Shown piece by piece: positions 34,908 through 43,240 of a DNA stretch of 64,000 nt (position 1 is the stretch's first letter; each line of letters begins with the position of its first letter). Source of the DNA: Alcanivorax sp. Its GTDB lineage: Bacteria > Pseudomonadota > Gammaproteobacteria > Pseudomonadales > Alcanivoracaceae. The stretch is from positions 1 to 64,000 of the forward strand of contig JAIUME010000013.1 of assembly GCA_022565695.1 (NCBI GenBank). Direction: 5' to 3'. The notes beneath the pieces are model-generated. The model was not told where the DNA came from, made no database searches, and saw only the letters and a program-made list of their open reading frames with translations. The position numbers and the translations under genes were made by a program.

Positions 34908-36920
34908 ATGAATTACTTCGTCACCGGAGCCACTGGTTTTATCGGCCGCATTCTCGTCGCTCGCCTGCTGCGCCGGAAAGGTGCCCGCGTTTTCGCCCTG
35001 GTGAGACCGGGCTCAGAGTACAAGCTCGATGCACTGCGCAAACGTCTCGGCGCAAAACCCGACGAGTTGGTCGCCATCAAGGGCGACATGACCAAAAAGC
35101 ATCTGGGGCTGAGCAAGCGTGACCGGGATGACCTGCACGGACAAATACAGCATTTCATGCATCTCGCCGCAATCTACGATCTGAGCAAGGATGCGGACAG
35201 CCAGCAACTGACCAATATCGAAGGCACGCGCAATGCGCTGGCACTGGCCGAAGACATGGGCGCAGGCTGCTTTCACCACATCAGTTCGGTTGCCGCTGGC
35301 GGGCTGTATGAAGGTACCTTTGACGAGACCATGTTCGAGGAAGCCGGGCCGCTGGATGACCCCTACCTCTACACCAAGCATGAATCCGAACGGCTGGTGC
35401 GCGATGCGACCATTGCCACACGCATCTACCGGCCTTCCATGGTCGTCGGCCATTCCCGTACCGGTGAGATCGACAAGATCGACGGCCCCTACTACCTGTT
35501 CAAACTGATCCAGCGCCTGCATGACCTGCTGCCGCCCTGGATCCCGCTGCTCGGTATCGAAGGCGGGCGTTTCAACATCGTCCCGGTGGACTATGTCGCG
35601 GATGCCATCGACTATCTGGCCCATCTGCCGGACAGGGATGGCGAATGTTTCCACCTGACCGCCGACCGGCATTACAGCCTGGGGCAGGTGATGAACCTGT
35701 TTGCCAGTGTTGCCGATGCCCCGAAGATGGCAGTCCGTCTGGACAACAGCCTGTTCCGTTCGATTCCCGGCCTGGGTGCCATCAGTCGCGGGGTCGGCAA
35801 TATGGCGCCGTCGCGCTACATGCTGCATCAGGCCATGGAGAGCCTCGACATTCCCGAGGCGACGCTGAAATTCCTTACCTTCCCGACCACCTACAGCAAC
35901 GAGCTCACCAAGGCGGCATTGGCCGGCAGCGGTATCGAAGCCCCGGAACTGGAGTCCTACACCCAGGTACTGTGGGACTACTGGGCCAACCATCTGGACC
36001 CGGACCGCGAGGGCCGCAAGGACGACTCCATGCCCTTGCCGACGCTGGAAGAGCGCGTTGACGGCAAGATCGTCCTGATCACCGGCGCCACCTCGGGGAT
36101 CGGCAAGGCATCCGCGCTGAAACTGGCACGCGCCGGCGCCCATGTCCTGGTCGTCGCGCGTACCCGGGAGAAGCTGGACGAGACCCTGCAGGAAATCGAG
36201 AAACTCGGCGGCCGGGCAGAAGCTTACAGCTGCGATGTCTCGGACCTGGAGGACTGTGACCGTCTGGTGGAGCAGATCCTGAAGGATCATGGCCGGGTAG
36301 ATGTGCTGGTGAATAACGCCGGGCGCTCGATACGCCGCTCGGTGATGCATTCATTTGATCGCTTCCACGATTTCGAACGCACCATGCAGCTCAATTATTT
36401 TGGCTCGCTGCGTCTGATCATGAAGCTGCTGCCGAGCATGGCTGAGCATCATGGCGGCCACATCATCAATATCTCCTCCATCGGCGTACTGACCAACGCG
36501 CCGCGTTTCTCGGCTTACGTAGCCTCCAAGGCCGCACTGGATGCCTTCAGCCGCTGTGCCGCGTCAGAGATGGCGCACCAGGGTATCCGTTTCACCACCA
36601 TCAACATGCCGCTGGTGCGGACACCGATGATTGCGCCGACCAAGATCTACAACCATGTGCCGACGATCAGCCCGAACCAGGCCGCCGACATGATCTGCGA
36701 TGCCATCATCCGCCAGCCGAAGCGCATCGCCACGCAGCTGGGCATTCTCGGTTCGGTGATGCACTTCCTGACCCCGAAGGTGACGGAAACCATCATGAAC
36801 ACGGGCTACAAGCTGTTCGCGGATTCCGCTGCAGCGCGGGGGGAGAAGGAAGACACGCCCAAGCGCATCAGCCGCGAGCAACGGGCCTTCTCACGCCTGT
36901 TCAAAGGCATTCACTGGTAA
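34908..36920 (+). CDS. Alcohol-forming fatty acyl-CoA/aldehyde reductase (dual domain)
   Basis: 670-aa enzyme with two reductase domains, very like the Marinobacter reductase Maqu_2220 (661 aa), which takes fatty acyl-CoA to the fatty alcohol for wax esters. Domain 1 is an extended SDR (Rossmann GATGFIG at 7-13; Tyr153 and Lys157 in PYLYTKHESE; RIYRPSMVVGHS). Domain 2 is a classical SDR (GATSGIG at 393-399; NNAGRSIRRS; Tyr537/Lys541 in YVASKAALD). In the Marinobacter enzyme domain 1 resembles aldehyde-forming plant/animal FARs and domain 2 resembles Acr1. It ends FSRLFKGIHW, as those do. RBS AAGCAAAAGGGGT precedes the ATG. No wax synthase gene lies in the window. Assignment is from recalled similarity and is strong. 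Confidence 0.93.
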   Translation: MNYFVTGATGFIGRILVARLLRRKGARVFALVRPGSEYKLDALRKRLGAKPDELVAIKGDMTKKHLGLSKRDRDDLHGQIQHFMHLAAIYDLSKDADSQQLTNIEGTRNALALAEDMGAGCFHHISSVAAGGLYEGTFDETMFEEAGPLDDPYLYTKHESERLVRDATIATRIYRPSMVVGHSRTGEIDKIDGPYYLFKLIQRLHDLLPPWIPLLGIEGGRFNIVPVDYVADAIDYLAHLPDRDGECFHLTADRHYSLGQVMNLFASVADAPKMAVRLDNSLFRSIPGLGAISRGVGNMAPSRYMLHQAMESLDIPEATLKFLTFPTTYSNELTKAALAGSGIEAPELESYTQVLWDYWANHLDPDREGRKDDSMPLPTLEERVDGKIVLITGATSGIGKASALKLARAGAHVLVVARTREKLDETLQEIEKLGGRAEAYSCDVSDLEDCDRLVEQILKDHGRVDVLVNNAGRSIRRSVMHSFDRFHDFERTMQLNYFGSLRLIMKLLPSMAEHHGGHIINISSIGVLTNAPRFSAYVASKAALDAFSRCAASEMAHQGIRFTTINMPLVRTPMIAPTKIYNHVPTISPNQAADMICDAIIRQPKRIATQLGILGSVMHFLTPKVTETIMNTGYKLFADSAAARGEKEDTPKRISREQRAFSRLFKGIHW

Positions 36921-36936
36921 GCATCCGTCAGCCCCG

Positions 36937-37782
36937 TCAGCGGGGCGACGGCTGGGACAAAAGCCCTTCGGCCGCCAATATGGCGCGGCCGAGGGGCACA
37001 CGCTTTTCCCCGTCCCCTTCCTCTCGCATATCGATATTCAACGCGAACGCGTGCACCTGCCCCTCGCGCACGACCCACCCTACCCACCAGCCAAGCTCCT
37101 CACCCTGGGTAAAGACCCAACCAGTCTTGCCATATAGCGCGTACGCGTCGTTGCGCTCCAGCAACAGGATATCCCGCACCGCCTGCTGGTTCTCCGTGCT
37201 GGCAGGCAGCTCTCCGGCGGCAAGGCGTAGCAGAAAACGCGCCTGCTCCAGCGCCGATATCATCAGCGGGCCATCCAGCCAGAAGCGGGTCAGCTGCTCA
37301 CCGGTTGCGGCATTCCCGTAGTCCAGCGCCGCCAGCAGGCGCTGCATCTGCGGCAGCCCGATGCGGCCTGCCAGCGCCTGGTATACCGGCACGCTGGATA
37401 CCGACATGGCCTCCCGCAAGGGCAGATCCTGCTCCCACACTGAAAACATCTGCGGGCCACCCCCGTAAGGCAGCACTTCATCCACATCCGCCACGGCGCC
37501 AGCTTCCAGCCCGATCAGGGAGTGCGCCACCTTGAAGGTCGAGGACGGGATATAGGGAGTCGCCGCACGTTCGGCGTCATACACCTGACAGGCCGCCTCG
37601 GCCCGGCACAGCACGAAGGTGCCCGTTACGCCGTTGGCGTCGAACAGCGCCTCCCAGGCCGGACGGTTTTCCGTTTCAGGACTGTCGGCGCCCGCCAGCG
37701 CGAAGCCAGCAGTCCCGGTAAGCAGACAGGTGGACAGACAGATAAACAGACAAGGTAACAGACGCTTGCGACACGCGGACAA
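36937..37782 (-). CDS. Class D (OXA-type) beta-lactamase, TTG start
   Basis: 281-aa periplasmic serine beta-lactamase. The signal peptide is RKRLLPCLFICLSTCLLTG..ALAGAD. Catalytic motifs: STFK with Ser81 and Lys84, SxV at residues 129-131 (SSV), YGN at 155-157 and KTG at 219-221, with the OXA segment FWLDGPLMISALEQARFL between. The start is TTG 37782, preceded by AGGGAGGT seven nt upstream; there is no Met codon between that point and the active site, and upstream Met codons give a Pro/Ser-rich region with no signal. It sits on the opposite strand between two fatty acyl-CoA reductases. A chromosomal enzyme; no mobile element borders it. The spectrum cannot be predicted. Confidence 0.92.
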   Translation of the reverse strand: MSACRKRLLPCLFICLSTCLLTGTAGFALAGADSPETENRPAWEALFDANGVTGTFVLCRAEAACQVYDAERAATPYIPSSTFKVAHSLIGLEAGAVADVDEVLPYGGGPQMFSVWEQDLPLREAMSVSSVPVYQALAGRIGLPQMQRLLAALDYGNAATGEQLTRFWLDGPLMISALEQARFLLRLAAGELPASTENQQAVRDILLLERNDAYALYGKTGWVFTQGEELGWWVGWVVREGQVHAFALNIDMREEGDGEKRVPLGRAILAAEGLLSQPSPR

Positions 37783-37974
37783 AGGCGTGACCTCCCTGTG
37801 GGCGGTTGCCAGCGGGCAACCTGTGGATGTATGAGCCGGGCCGTTGGCCAGCATGCCTGTGGATTGACCTGATTTCTGTGCCGGAGTTGCCTTTGGCACT
37901 TGCGGTGGTTCCCGTTCCCGCCCTGCGGGGGTATCTTTGAGGCTTCCCACAGACTACCTGTATCAGGCAATCCT

Positions 37975-38955
37975 ATGGCCCGCAGACTGCATCTGAAGCT
38001 TCCCGATCTCCGCCCCCATGCACGCGAACTGGCAGGCACGATGGTTCGACGTCTGGATGCCGCCCTGTTTCCGGGGCTGCACCTGCGTAACCGGGTTCGG
38101 GGCAAGACGGTACTGATCACCGGGGCCAGCACCGGCATCGGTGAGGCGCTGGCCTATCGTCTGGCGGCCGCTGGTGCGCAGGTGCTGCTGAGTGCCCGCA
38201 GCACCGAGAAGCTGGAGCGTGTGGTATCCGCCATCGTCGATGCCGGCGGGCAGGCGGTCGCCTATCCCTGCGATATCGCCAATCCGGATGACTGCGAGCG
38301 TATGGCTGCCGAGATTCTGGCGGAACAGCCCGGTGTCGACATTCTGGTCAACAACGCCGGGCGCTCGATCCGGCGGCCAGTGATTCACTCCCTGGACCGC
38401 TTCCACGATTTCGAACGCACCATGCAGCTGAATTATTTTGGCGCCATTCGCCTGACCATGGCGCTTTTGCCGCAAATGCGGAACCAGGGTGGCGGCCAGG
38501 TGATCAATATTTCCACGCTGGGGGTACAGACGCTACCCGCGCGTTTTTCCGCCTATCTGGCCTCCAAAGGCGCGCTGGAGATGTGGACCCAGGTCGCGGC
38601 CAATGAGCTCGGGCACGAGAATATCCACTTCTCACTGATCAACTTTCCGCTGGTGCGTACACCGATGATCGCCCCCACGGAAATCTACCGCTACTCCCCG
38701 GCGCTGACGCCGGAGCAGGCGGTGGACTGGATCTGCCAGGCCATCATTACACGGCAGAAGCGGGTCGGCGGTGTGTCCGCACAGCTGGCCACCCTCATGC
38801 ACATGAGCCTGCCGAAACTCAGCGAGGCCATCGTCAATATGGGCTATCAGATGACACCGGAATCGGCCGCCGCACGCGGCAAGGCACCGCGCAAACCGGC
38901 GGGTGGCGATGATTACGGCGACAATGTGCGGCCCCTTCGCCGGCGGCGGCGCTGA
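37975..38955 (+). CDS. Acr1-like fatty acyl-CoA reductase (SDR)
   Basis: 326-aa classical SDR, similar to Acinetobacter Acr1 (295 aa), an acyl-CoA reductase that makes fatty aldehydes for wax esters, and to domain 2 of the dual-domain reductase at 34.9 kb. GASTGIG is at residues 50-56, NNAGRSIRRP follows, and Tyr194/Lys198 lie in YLASKGALE. An N-terminal 40-residue basic extension (RRLHLKLPDLRPHARELAGTM) and a basic C-terminal tail (RPLRRRRR) distinguish it. The end lacks the RxFxG-HW tail of Acr1. I start at ATG 37975; the ribosome site is weak (CAGG). Reaction is inferred from similarity; the SDR group also holds unrelated reductases. Confidence 0.8.
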   Translation: MARRLHLKLPDLRPHARELAGTMVRRLDAALFPGLHLRNRVRGKTVLITGASTGIGEALAYRLAAAGAQVLLSARSTEKLERVVSAIVDAGGQAVAYPCDIANPDDCERMAAEILAEQPGVDILVNNAGRSIRRPVIHSLDRFHDFERTMQLNYFGAIRLTMALLPQMRNQGGGQVINISTLGVQTLPARFSAYLASKGALEMWTQVAANELGHENIHFSLINFPLVRTPMIAPTEIYRYSPALTPEQAVDWICQAIITRQKRVGGVSAQLATLMHMSLPKLSEAIVNMGYQMTPESAAARGKAPRKPAGGDDYGDNVRPLRRRRR

Positions 38956-38973
38956 CACGTCTTTGCTGCGGGT

Positions 38974-41556
38974 TTACTCCACCGGCTGCAGTGTCAGCAC
39001 GCGATGGTAGTGCGCGCGTGCGCGCACCGGGTCGAACGGCAAGGTCCGGTTTCCCCACCCCAGCCACACGTCGATGCCATCATCATAGTGAGGACTGGCC
39101 GGGTTGCCGCTCTGGCCGCCACTGTTGACCAGTTGCAGCGGTTCTTCTGCCCCGAAATCCACCACCATGCGCATCGCCGGGATGGAGTGCACGTCAAAAT
39201 CCTGCCCCAGCGCGCTGCCGGCAACATTGAGCGTGTTGTGGTTGCCGCCCGCCGGATAGGGTCCGCGATCCAGGTAGCTCCCCATAAAAGACACGCCCCA
39301 GCGTTGCAGGCGCGGTAGCCAGGGCTTCATCTGCGTGGCCGCCGTCTGCCAGCGGTACTGGTGCAACTGTCCCCAGGACCACTCGGCTGTATCGCGCCCC
39401 ATTGCATCCCGGCACAGCACCCAGGCTTCCGCCAGACTCAGCGCGAGAATGTCCCATTTGCTTTCCTGTTTTTCGGTATCCACATTGTTCCAGAACGGGC
39501 TGTCATGGCGCTGCAGAAGGTGGTCCTGGGGCGCTGAATAGCTCAACAAGGTCATGCGGGTAAAGGCTTGCCACGCCGGGCTGTCTTCCGGCCCCAGCTC
39601 ATCAAGAAAGGTTTTGCGCGTCATGGTGTGGAAGAAAGCACCATAAAGGGCCGCCTCAGCGCTCTCCGCTGTCATCTCGCCATCAAAGCCTTCCAGCATG
39701 CTCAGGGCCTGTTGCGCATGCTCTCGACGCACCCCGGGCAGGGCCTGAATCGCCTCATTCAATGGCTGCCGATGCTCGGCAAGCATCGCCTGCAGCGCCG
39801 GGACAAAGCGGTCATGACGATCTGCCTGCATGGCGACCATATGCGCGGCATCATGCTGCGGCCGTGACGCCAGCAACTCGTCGATACGCTCGCCACGCTG
39901 GGGATAGAACCAGGAGTGGCTCATGTTCAGCGGATAATTCTGCTCCACAGTGCGGTGGTTGGCGGTGCCGACAAAGCCCCGCGCCAGCTCGAAATCTGCC
40001 GGGTGATCGGCGACATCAGCAAACCCCTGCCAACTGAACGCACCGTCCCAGCCCGGAGAGGGAAACTGTCCTGTACCGGCCCGCCGCAAGGGATAGCGGC
40101 CGGTTACCTGCCAGCCCGCCGCGTCCGCATCGGCAAGCACCATATTCAGGTGGATGAAACGCACGTCCTTGAGGTGCGCCCGGGCCTCGGTCAGTGATGC
40201 CGCGCGACTGAGCCGGAACATGGCATCCATGGTCTGATCCTGTTCGTATGCCGTCCAGGCGAACGCCAGCCCGTAACCGCCGACTTCGTCTTCCGCGCCA
40301 TCCTGATCCGGGTCTGCCGCAATCAGTCGCGGGGGCACCACCGGCGATATCGGCGGTGCATCCAGCGCGCTATCCAGCAACGGGCCGTGGCGCGTGCTGC
40401 GAATAGTGCGTATCACCTCATCGCCGCCCTGAACCCGGAACACCTCCTCGCGCTCAATGACCGGCAGCCAGTCGCCGTCTGCCAGGTAGTGCAGTTCACC
40501 GTCCTGCTTGCGCAGCTTCTCGATAAACAGATCCTGCGCGTCGCCCATGACCATGGTCGCCCCCCAGGCCACATCGCCATTGAAGCCGAGTACCGGAATC
40601 GGGATACCGGCCAAGGCCACGCCTGCCGCTTCCATATCCGGCGTGCGCACGTGCATCAACATCCACATCGGCGGCTGGCTGATCAGCAGGTGGGTATCAT
40701 TGGCCAACAGGCTTTTGCCGGAGCTGCTGTGTGAGGGGGCAACCACCCAGTTATTGCTTGCGGCCAGCCCCTGCGGCATCAGCATCTGCTCGAAGCCCGC
40801 CCGCGCCTGATTGATGCCGTGTGTTTGCGCTGACAAACGTGCGAGATCCAGCCCCTCAAGCTTCTCGGCCTCATCAAACGGCAACGGCTCATCCGGATAC
40901 ACCGGCACCAGCCAGGGCAGACGATCCGTCCCGACGCGGGCGGCCAGGTTCAATGCCATGATCTCTTCATGCAGATTCACCCCCAGGCCGAGGTTGATCA
41001 TGGTGAAGGCGTCAACCGAATTGATCGGCGCCCAGGGCTCAGGCTCGAAGCCACCCAGCCGCAGATCCAGCGGCAGGTTGTCCCCGTATGCCGCCAGCCA
41101 GGCGTTCACGCCATCACTGAAGCGCTGCAGCATGTGTTGCAACTCATCGCTGCTGGCCGCCAGCTGCTGCCGTGAAATATCCCGCAAGCCGAGCGTGCGC
41201 GCATAGACGTCCATGGGCAGCGCCACCTCACCGGCCATTTCAGCCAACCGCCCTTGAGCGGCCAGCGTAAATCCCAGCATCTGGGCGAGCCGGTCGTTGG
41301 CCATGGCCCAGCCGATGGCAAATGCCAGATCGTCTGTCGACTCGGCTTCGATATAGGGGATACCCAGCTCATCCCGGCGGATACTGGCGGGCGCCGCCAG
41401 TCCGGCCACATGCAGCTCGCCCTCGGCCGGATCCATGGAATCCGCCAGCCAGCGATTCAGCCAGGTATCCGTGCAGCCCGACATCGAGAGAGACCATGCA
41501 ACGACGGCGCCCAGTGCCAGTACTGTTGCAACCCTGCCGCGCCCGTTTCTGCTCAT
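38974..41556 (-). CDS. Penicillin/acyl-homoserine-lactone acylase family, lipoprotein
   Basis: 860-aa Ntn-hydrolase. Unlike most, the signal ends with a lipobox-like SMSGC (Cys28), so it is probably anchored as a lipoprotein. The alpha region (RDELGIPYIEAES, AMANDRLAQM) is followed by the autocatalytic site GLAASNNWVVAP, where Ser267 becomes the N-terminal nucleophile of the beta chain. FNGDVAWGATMVMGDAQDLF and the later NHNTLN and MRMVVDFG segments are typical of the QuiP/PvdQ-like acylases. Possible substrates are long acyl-homoserine lactones or other N-acyl amides. ATG 41556 with AGAGGCA nearby is used. Divergent from the cyclase gene. Family certain, substrate not. Confidence 0.9.
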   Translation of the reverse strand: MSRNGRGRVATVLALGAVVAWSLSMSGCTDTWLNRWLADSMDPAEGELHVAGLAAPASIRRDELGIPYIEAESTDDLAFAIGWAMANDRLAQMLGFTLAAQGRLAEMAGEVALPMDVYARTLGLRDISRQQLAASSDELQHMLQRFSDGVNAWLAAYGDNLPLDLRLGGFEPEPWAPINSVDAFTMINLGLGVNLHEEIMALNLAARVGTDRLPWLVPVYPDEPLPFDEAEKLEGLDLARLSAQTHGINQARAGFEQMLMPQGLAASNNWVVAPSHSSSGKSLLANDTHLLISQPPMWMLMHVRTPDMEAAGVALAGIPIPVLGFNGDVAWGATMVMGDAQDLFIEKLRKQDGELHYLADGDWLPVIEREEVFRVQGGDEVIRTIRSTRHGPLLDSALDAPPISPVVPPRLIAADPDQDGAEDEVGGYGLAFAWTAYEQDQTMDAMFRLSRAASLTEARAHLKDVRFIHLNMVLADADAAGWQVTGRYPLRRAGTGQFPSPGWDGAFSWQGFADVADHPADFELARGFVGTANHRTVEQNYPLNMSHSWFYPQRGERIDELLASRPQHDAAHMVAMQADRHDRFVPALQAMLAEHRQPLNEAIQALPGVRREHAQQALSMLEGFDGEMTAESAEAALYGAFFHTMTRKTFLDELGPEDSPAWQAFTRMTLLSYSAPQDHLLQRHDSPFWNNVDTEKQESKWDILALSLAEAWVLCRDAMGRDTAEWSWGQLHQYRWQTAATQMKPWLPRLQRWGVSFMGSYLDRGPYPAGGNHNTLNVAGSALGQDFDVHSIPAMRMVVDFGAEEPLQLVNSGGQSGNPASPHYDDGIDVWLGWGNRTLPFDPVRARAHYHRVLTLQPVE

Positions 41557-41731
41557 TGCCTCTGCTCCCTGTCTGGCCCTGTGCTGTGTGCTCACCTGCC
41601 CGGATGATGCGGCATCACGGCGCCCCTGCCAACACGACGGCACCGGCTTACATATCCGTTACGAAGGCATAACAAAGTGGTATGGTTGCCCTCAGGAACC
41701 GATCGACGCAAAAAACCGAGGCCCGACCACC

Positions 41732-43240
41732 GTGACATCCCGTTGGCGAGACACCGCAGGTTTTGCCGGGCGCCATGTGTTTGGCGGCCTGCGCTCTCTG
41801 CTGCCTGATTATCTGCCCGTGGCATGGAAACTGGGACTCACCTTTTCCGCACTGGTCCTGATCGGCATGAGTGTGCTCGGCTCGATCATTCTCAGCACCC
41901 AGCTCACCACGATGCAGAATCAGGCCGACCGGCTGGGCCGCACCATCGCCACGCAACTGGCCGACAGCGCCCGGGAACCCCTGCTGGCTGATGATCCGCT
42001 GGCATTGAAAGTGCTGGTGTCGAATCTCGCCGACAGCGAGAACCTGGAAGGCGCGGCACTGTTCGACCGTGATCTGCGCCTGAAGTACCGCGCTGGCCGT
42101 CTCCCCACAGACGCCGTGCCCACCATCAGCGGGCCGGTACGCCAGTGGCGCGACGCGAATGCGCCGATGACCACCTATTTTGCCGCCATCCGCGCCGCAG
42201 ACGCGACGGCAGGCCATGCCGCCGTCACCCTCTCCGGTGCGCCCATCGTGGCCGCACAGGCCCAGGCCCGCCGCACCATGATCACGGCCACCTTGCTGAT
42301 GAGCCTGATTGCGGTGGTCGCCGCGTTTCTCATCAGCCGCCGACTGGCACGCCCACTCAGTGATCTGGTCGCCGCCACCACGGCGCTGCGGGCCGGCGAT
42401 CTGAACGTGCGCCTCGCGGCAGGCCATAGCAACGACGAGATCGGCCAGTTGCTGGATGCCTACAACAACATGGCGCACGGCCTGCTCGAGAAAACCCAGG
42501 TTGAGCGGGCACTGTCTCGCTTTGTCAGCCCGCGGGTCGCCGAGCAGATGATGGCCGATCTTGGCGAGGTGCAACTGGGTGGCCGGGAAGTCCACGCAAC
42601 CGTACTGTTTGCCGATATCGTCGGTTTTACCAGCCTGTCAGAGGGCATGGCGCCAGATGCTGTAGCCGCGCTGCTCAACGACTACTTCAATGCCATCTCC
42701 ACGGCGGCCGATTTTTATCGCGGCAATATCGACAAGTTCATGGGCGACTGCGCCATGCTGGTGTTCGGTGTGCCGGAGGAGGACAACGAGCATCTGTATC
42801 ACGGCCTCTGCTGCGCCGTCATGATTCAGCGCCTGGTGCAGCGCCTGAATGCACAACGCCAGGCTCGTGGTCAGGTGATTGTCGATTTTCGTGTTGGCCT
42901 GAACTCGGGCCCGATGCTGGCCGGCAACCTCGGATCAAAGGACCGCATGCAGTACACCGTGGTCGGTGATTCTGTGAACCTCGCTTCCCGGTTGTCGACC
43001 ATGGCCGCCGCCGGCGAGATCATCATGCCCGATCATCTGGTCAACGATCCCAATGTCGCGCCGCGGGTGCGGACCCACGTTGCCGGCACCATGCGTATCC
43101 GGGGCAAGAGCGAACCCGTGCTCACCCACCGGGTCGAGGGCGTGCATCCGCAATCGGAAGCACTCATGGAGCAGCGCATCGCGCGTTTTCTCAGCGAATA
43201 TACGGACGTCCACATCCCCAGGGTGAGCCATGTATCCTGA
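41732..43240 (+). CDS. Membrane class III adenylate cyclase with HAMP domain
   Basis: 502-aa cyclase: TM helix at about residues 30-55, a periplasmic sensing domain of about 125 aa, second TM at about 188-205 (ITATLLMSLIAVVAAFLIS), HAMP (RRLARPLSDLVAATTALRAGDLNVRL), then the catalytic domain. Metal aspartates are Asp295 (LFADIVGF) and Asp339 (NIDKFMGD); adenine-specifying Lys335 and Asp413; transition-state Asn416 and Arg420 (VVGDSVNLASRL). The full set predicts ATP as substrate. The start is GTG 41732 with GAGG 10 nt before; no in-frame ATG lies between the divergent acylase and the first TM helix. Its last 11 nt overlap the following lipoprotein gene, so both are coupled. Confidence 0.9.
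   Translation: MTSRWRDTAGFAGRHVFGGLRSLLPDYLPVAWKLGLTFSALVLIGMSVLGSIILSTQLTTMQNQADRLGRTIATQLADSAREPLLADDPLALKVLVSNLADSENLEGAALFDRDLRLKYRAGRLPTDAVPTISGPVRQWRDANAPMTTYFAAIRAADATAGHAAVTLSGAPIVAAQAQARRTMITATLLMSLIAVVAAFLISRRLARPLSDLVAATTALRAGDLNVRLAAGHSNDEIGQLLDAYNNMAHGLLEKTQVERALSRFVSPRVAEQMMADLGEVQLGGREVHATVLFADIVGFTSLSEGMAPDAVAALLNDYFNAISTAADFYRGNIDKFMGDCAMLVFGVPEEDNEHLYHGLCCAVMIQRLVQRLNAQRQARGQVIVDFRVGLNSGPMLAGNLGSKDRMQYTVVGDSVNLASRLSTMAAAGEIIMPDHLVNDPNVAPRVRTHVAGTMRIRGKSEPVLTHRVEGVHPQSEALMEQRIARFLSEYTDVHIPRVSHVS

Noticed and set aside
35013-36350. 445-codon open frame antisense to the fatty acyl-CoA reductase
   Set aside because: It lies wholly opposite a well-recognised enzyme, has no ribosome site or family motif, and its His/Gln/Val-rich composition is what GC-rich antisense frames give.
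36937-37782. Beta-lactamase gene as a mobile cassette
   Set aside because: No integrase, attC-like site, insertion sequence ends or direct repeats were found around it; base composition matches neighbours.
37783-37950. Longer beta-lactamase start at the upstream ATG (37950)
   Set aside because: The added 56 residues are Pro/Ser-rich and would bury the signal peptide; the TTG at 37782 has a much better ribosome site.
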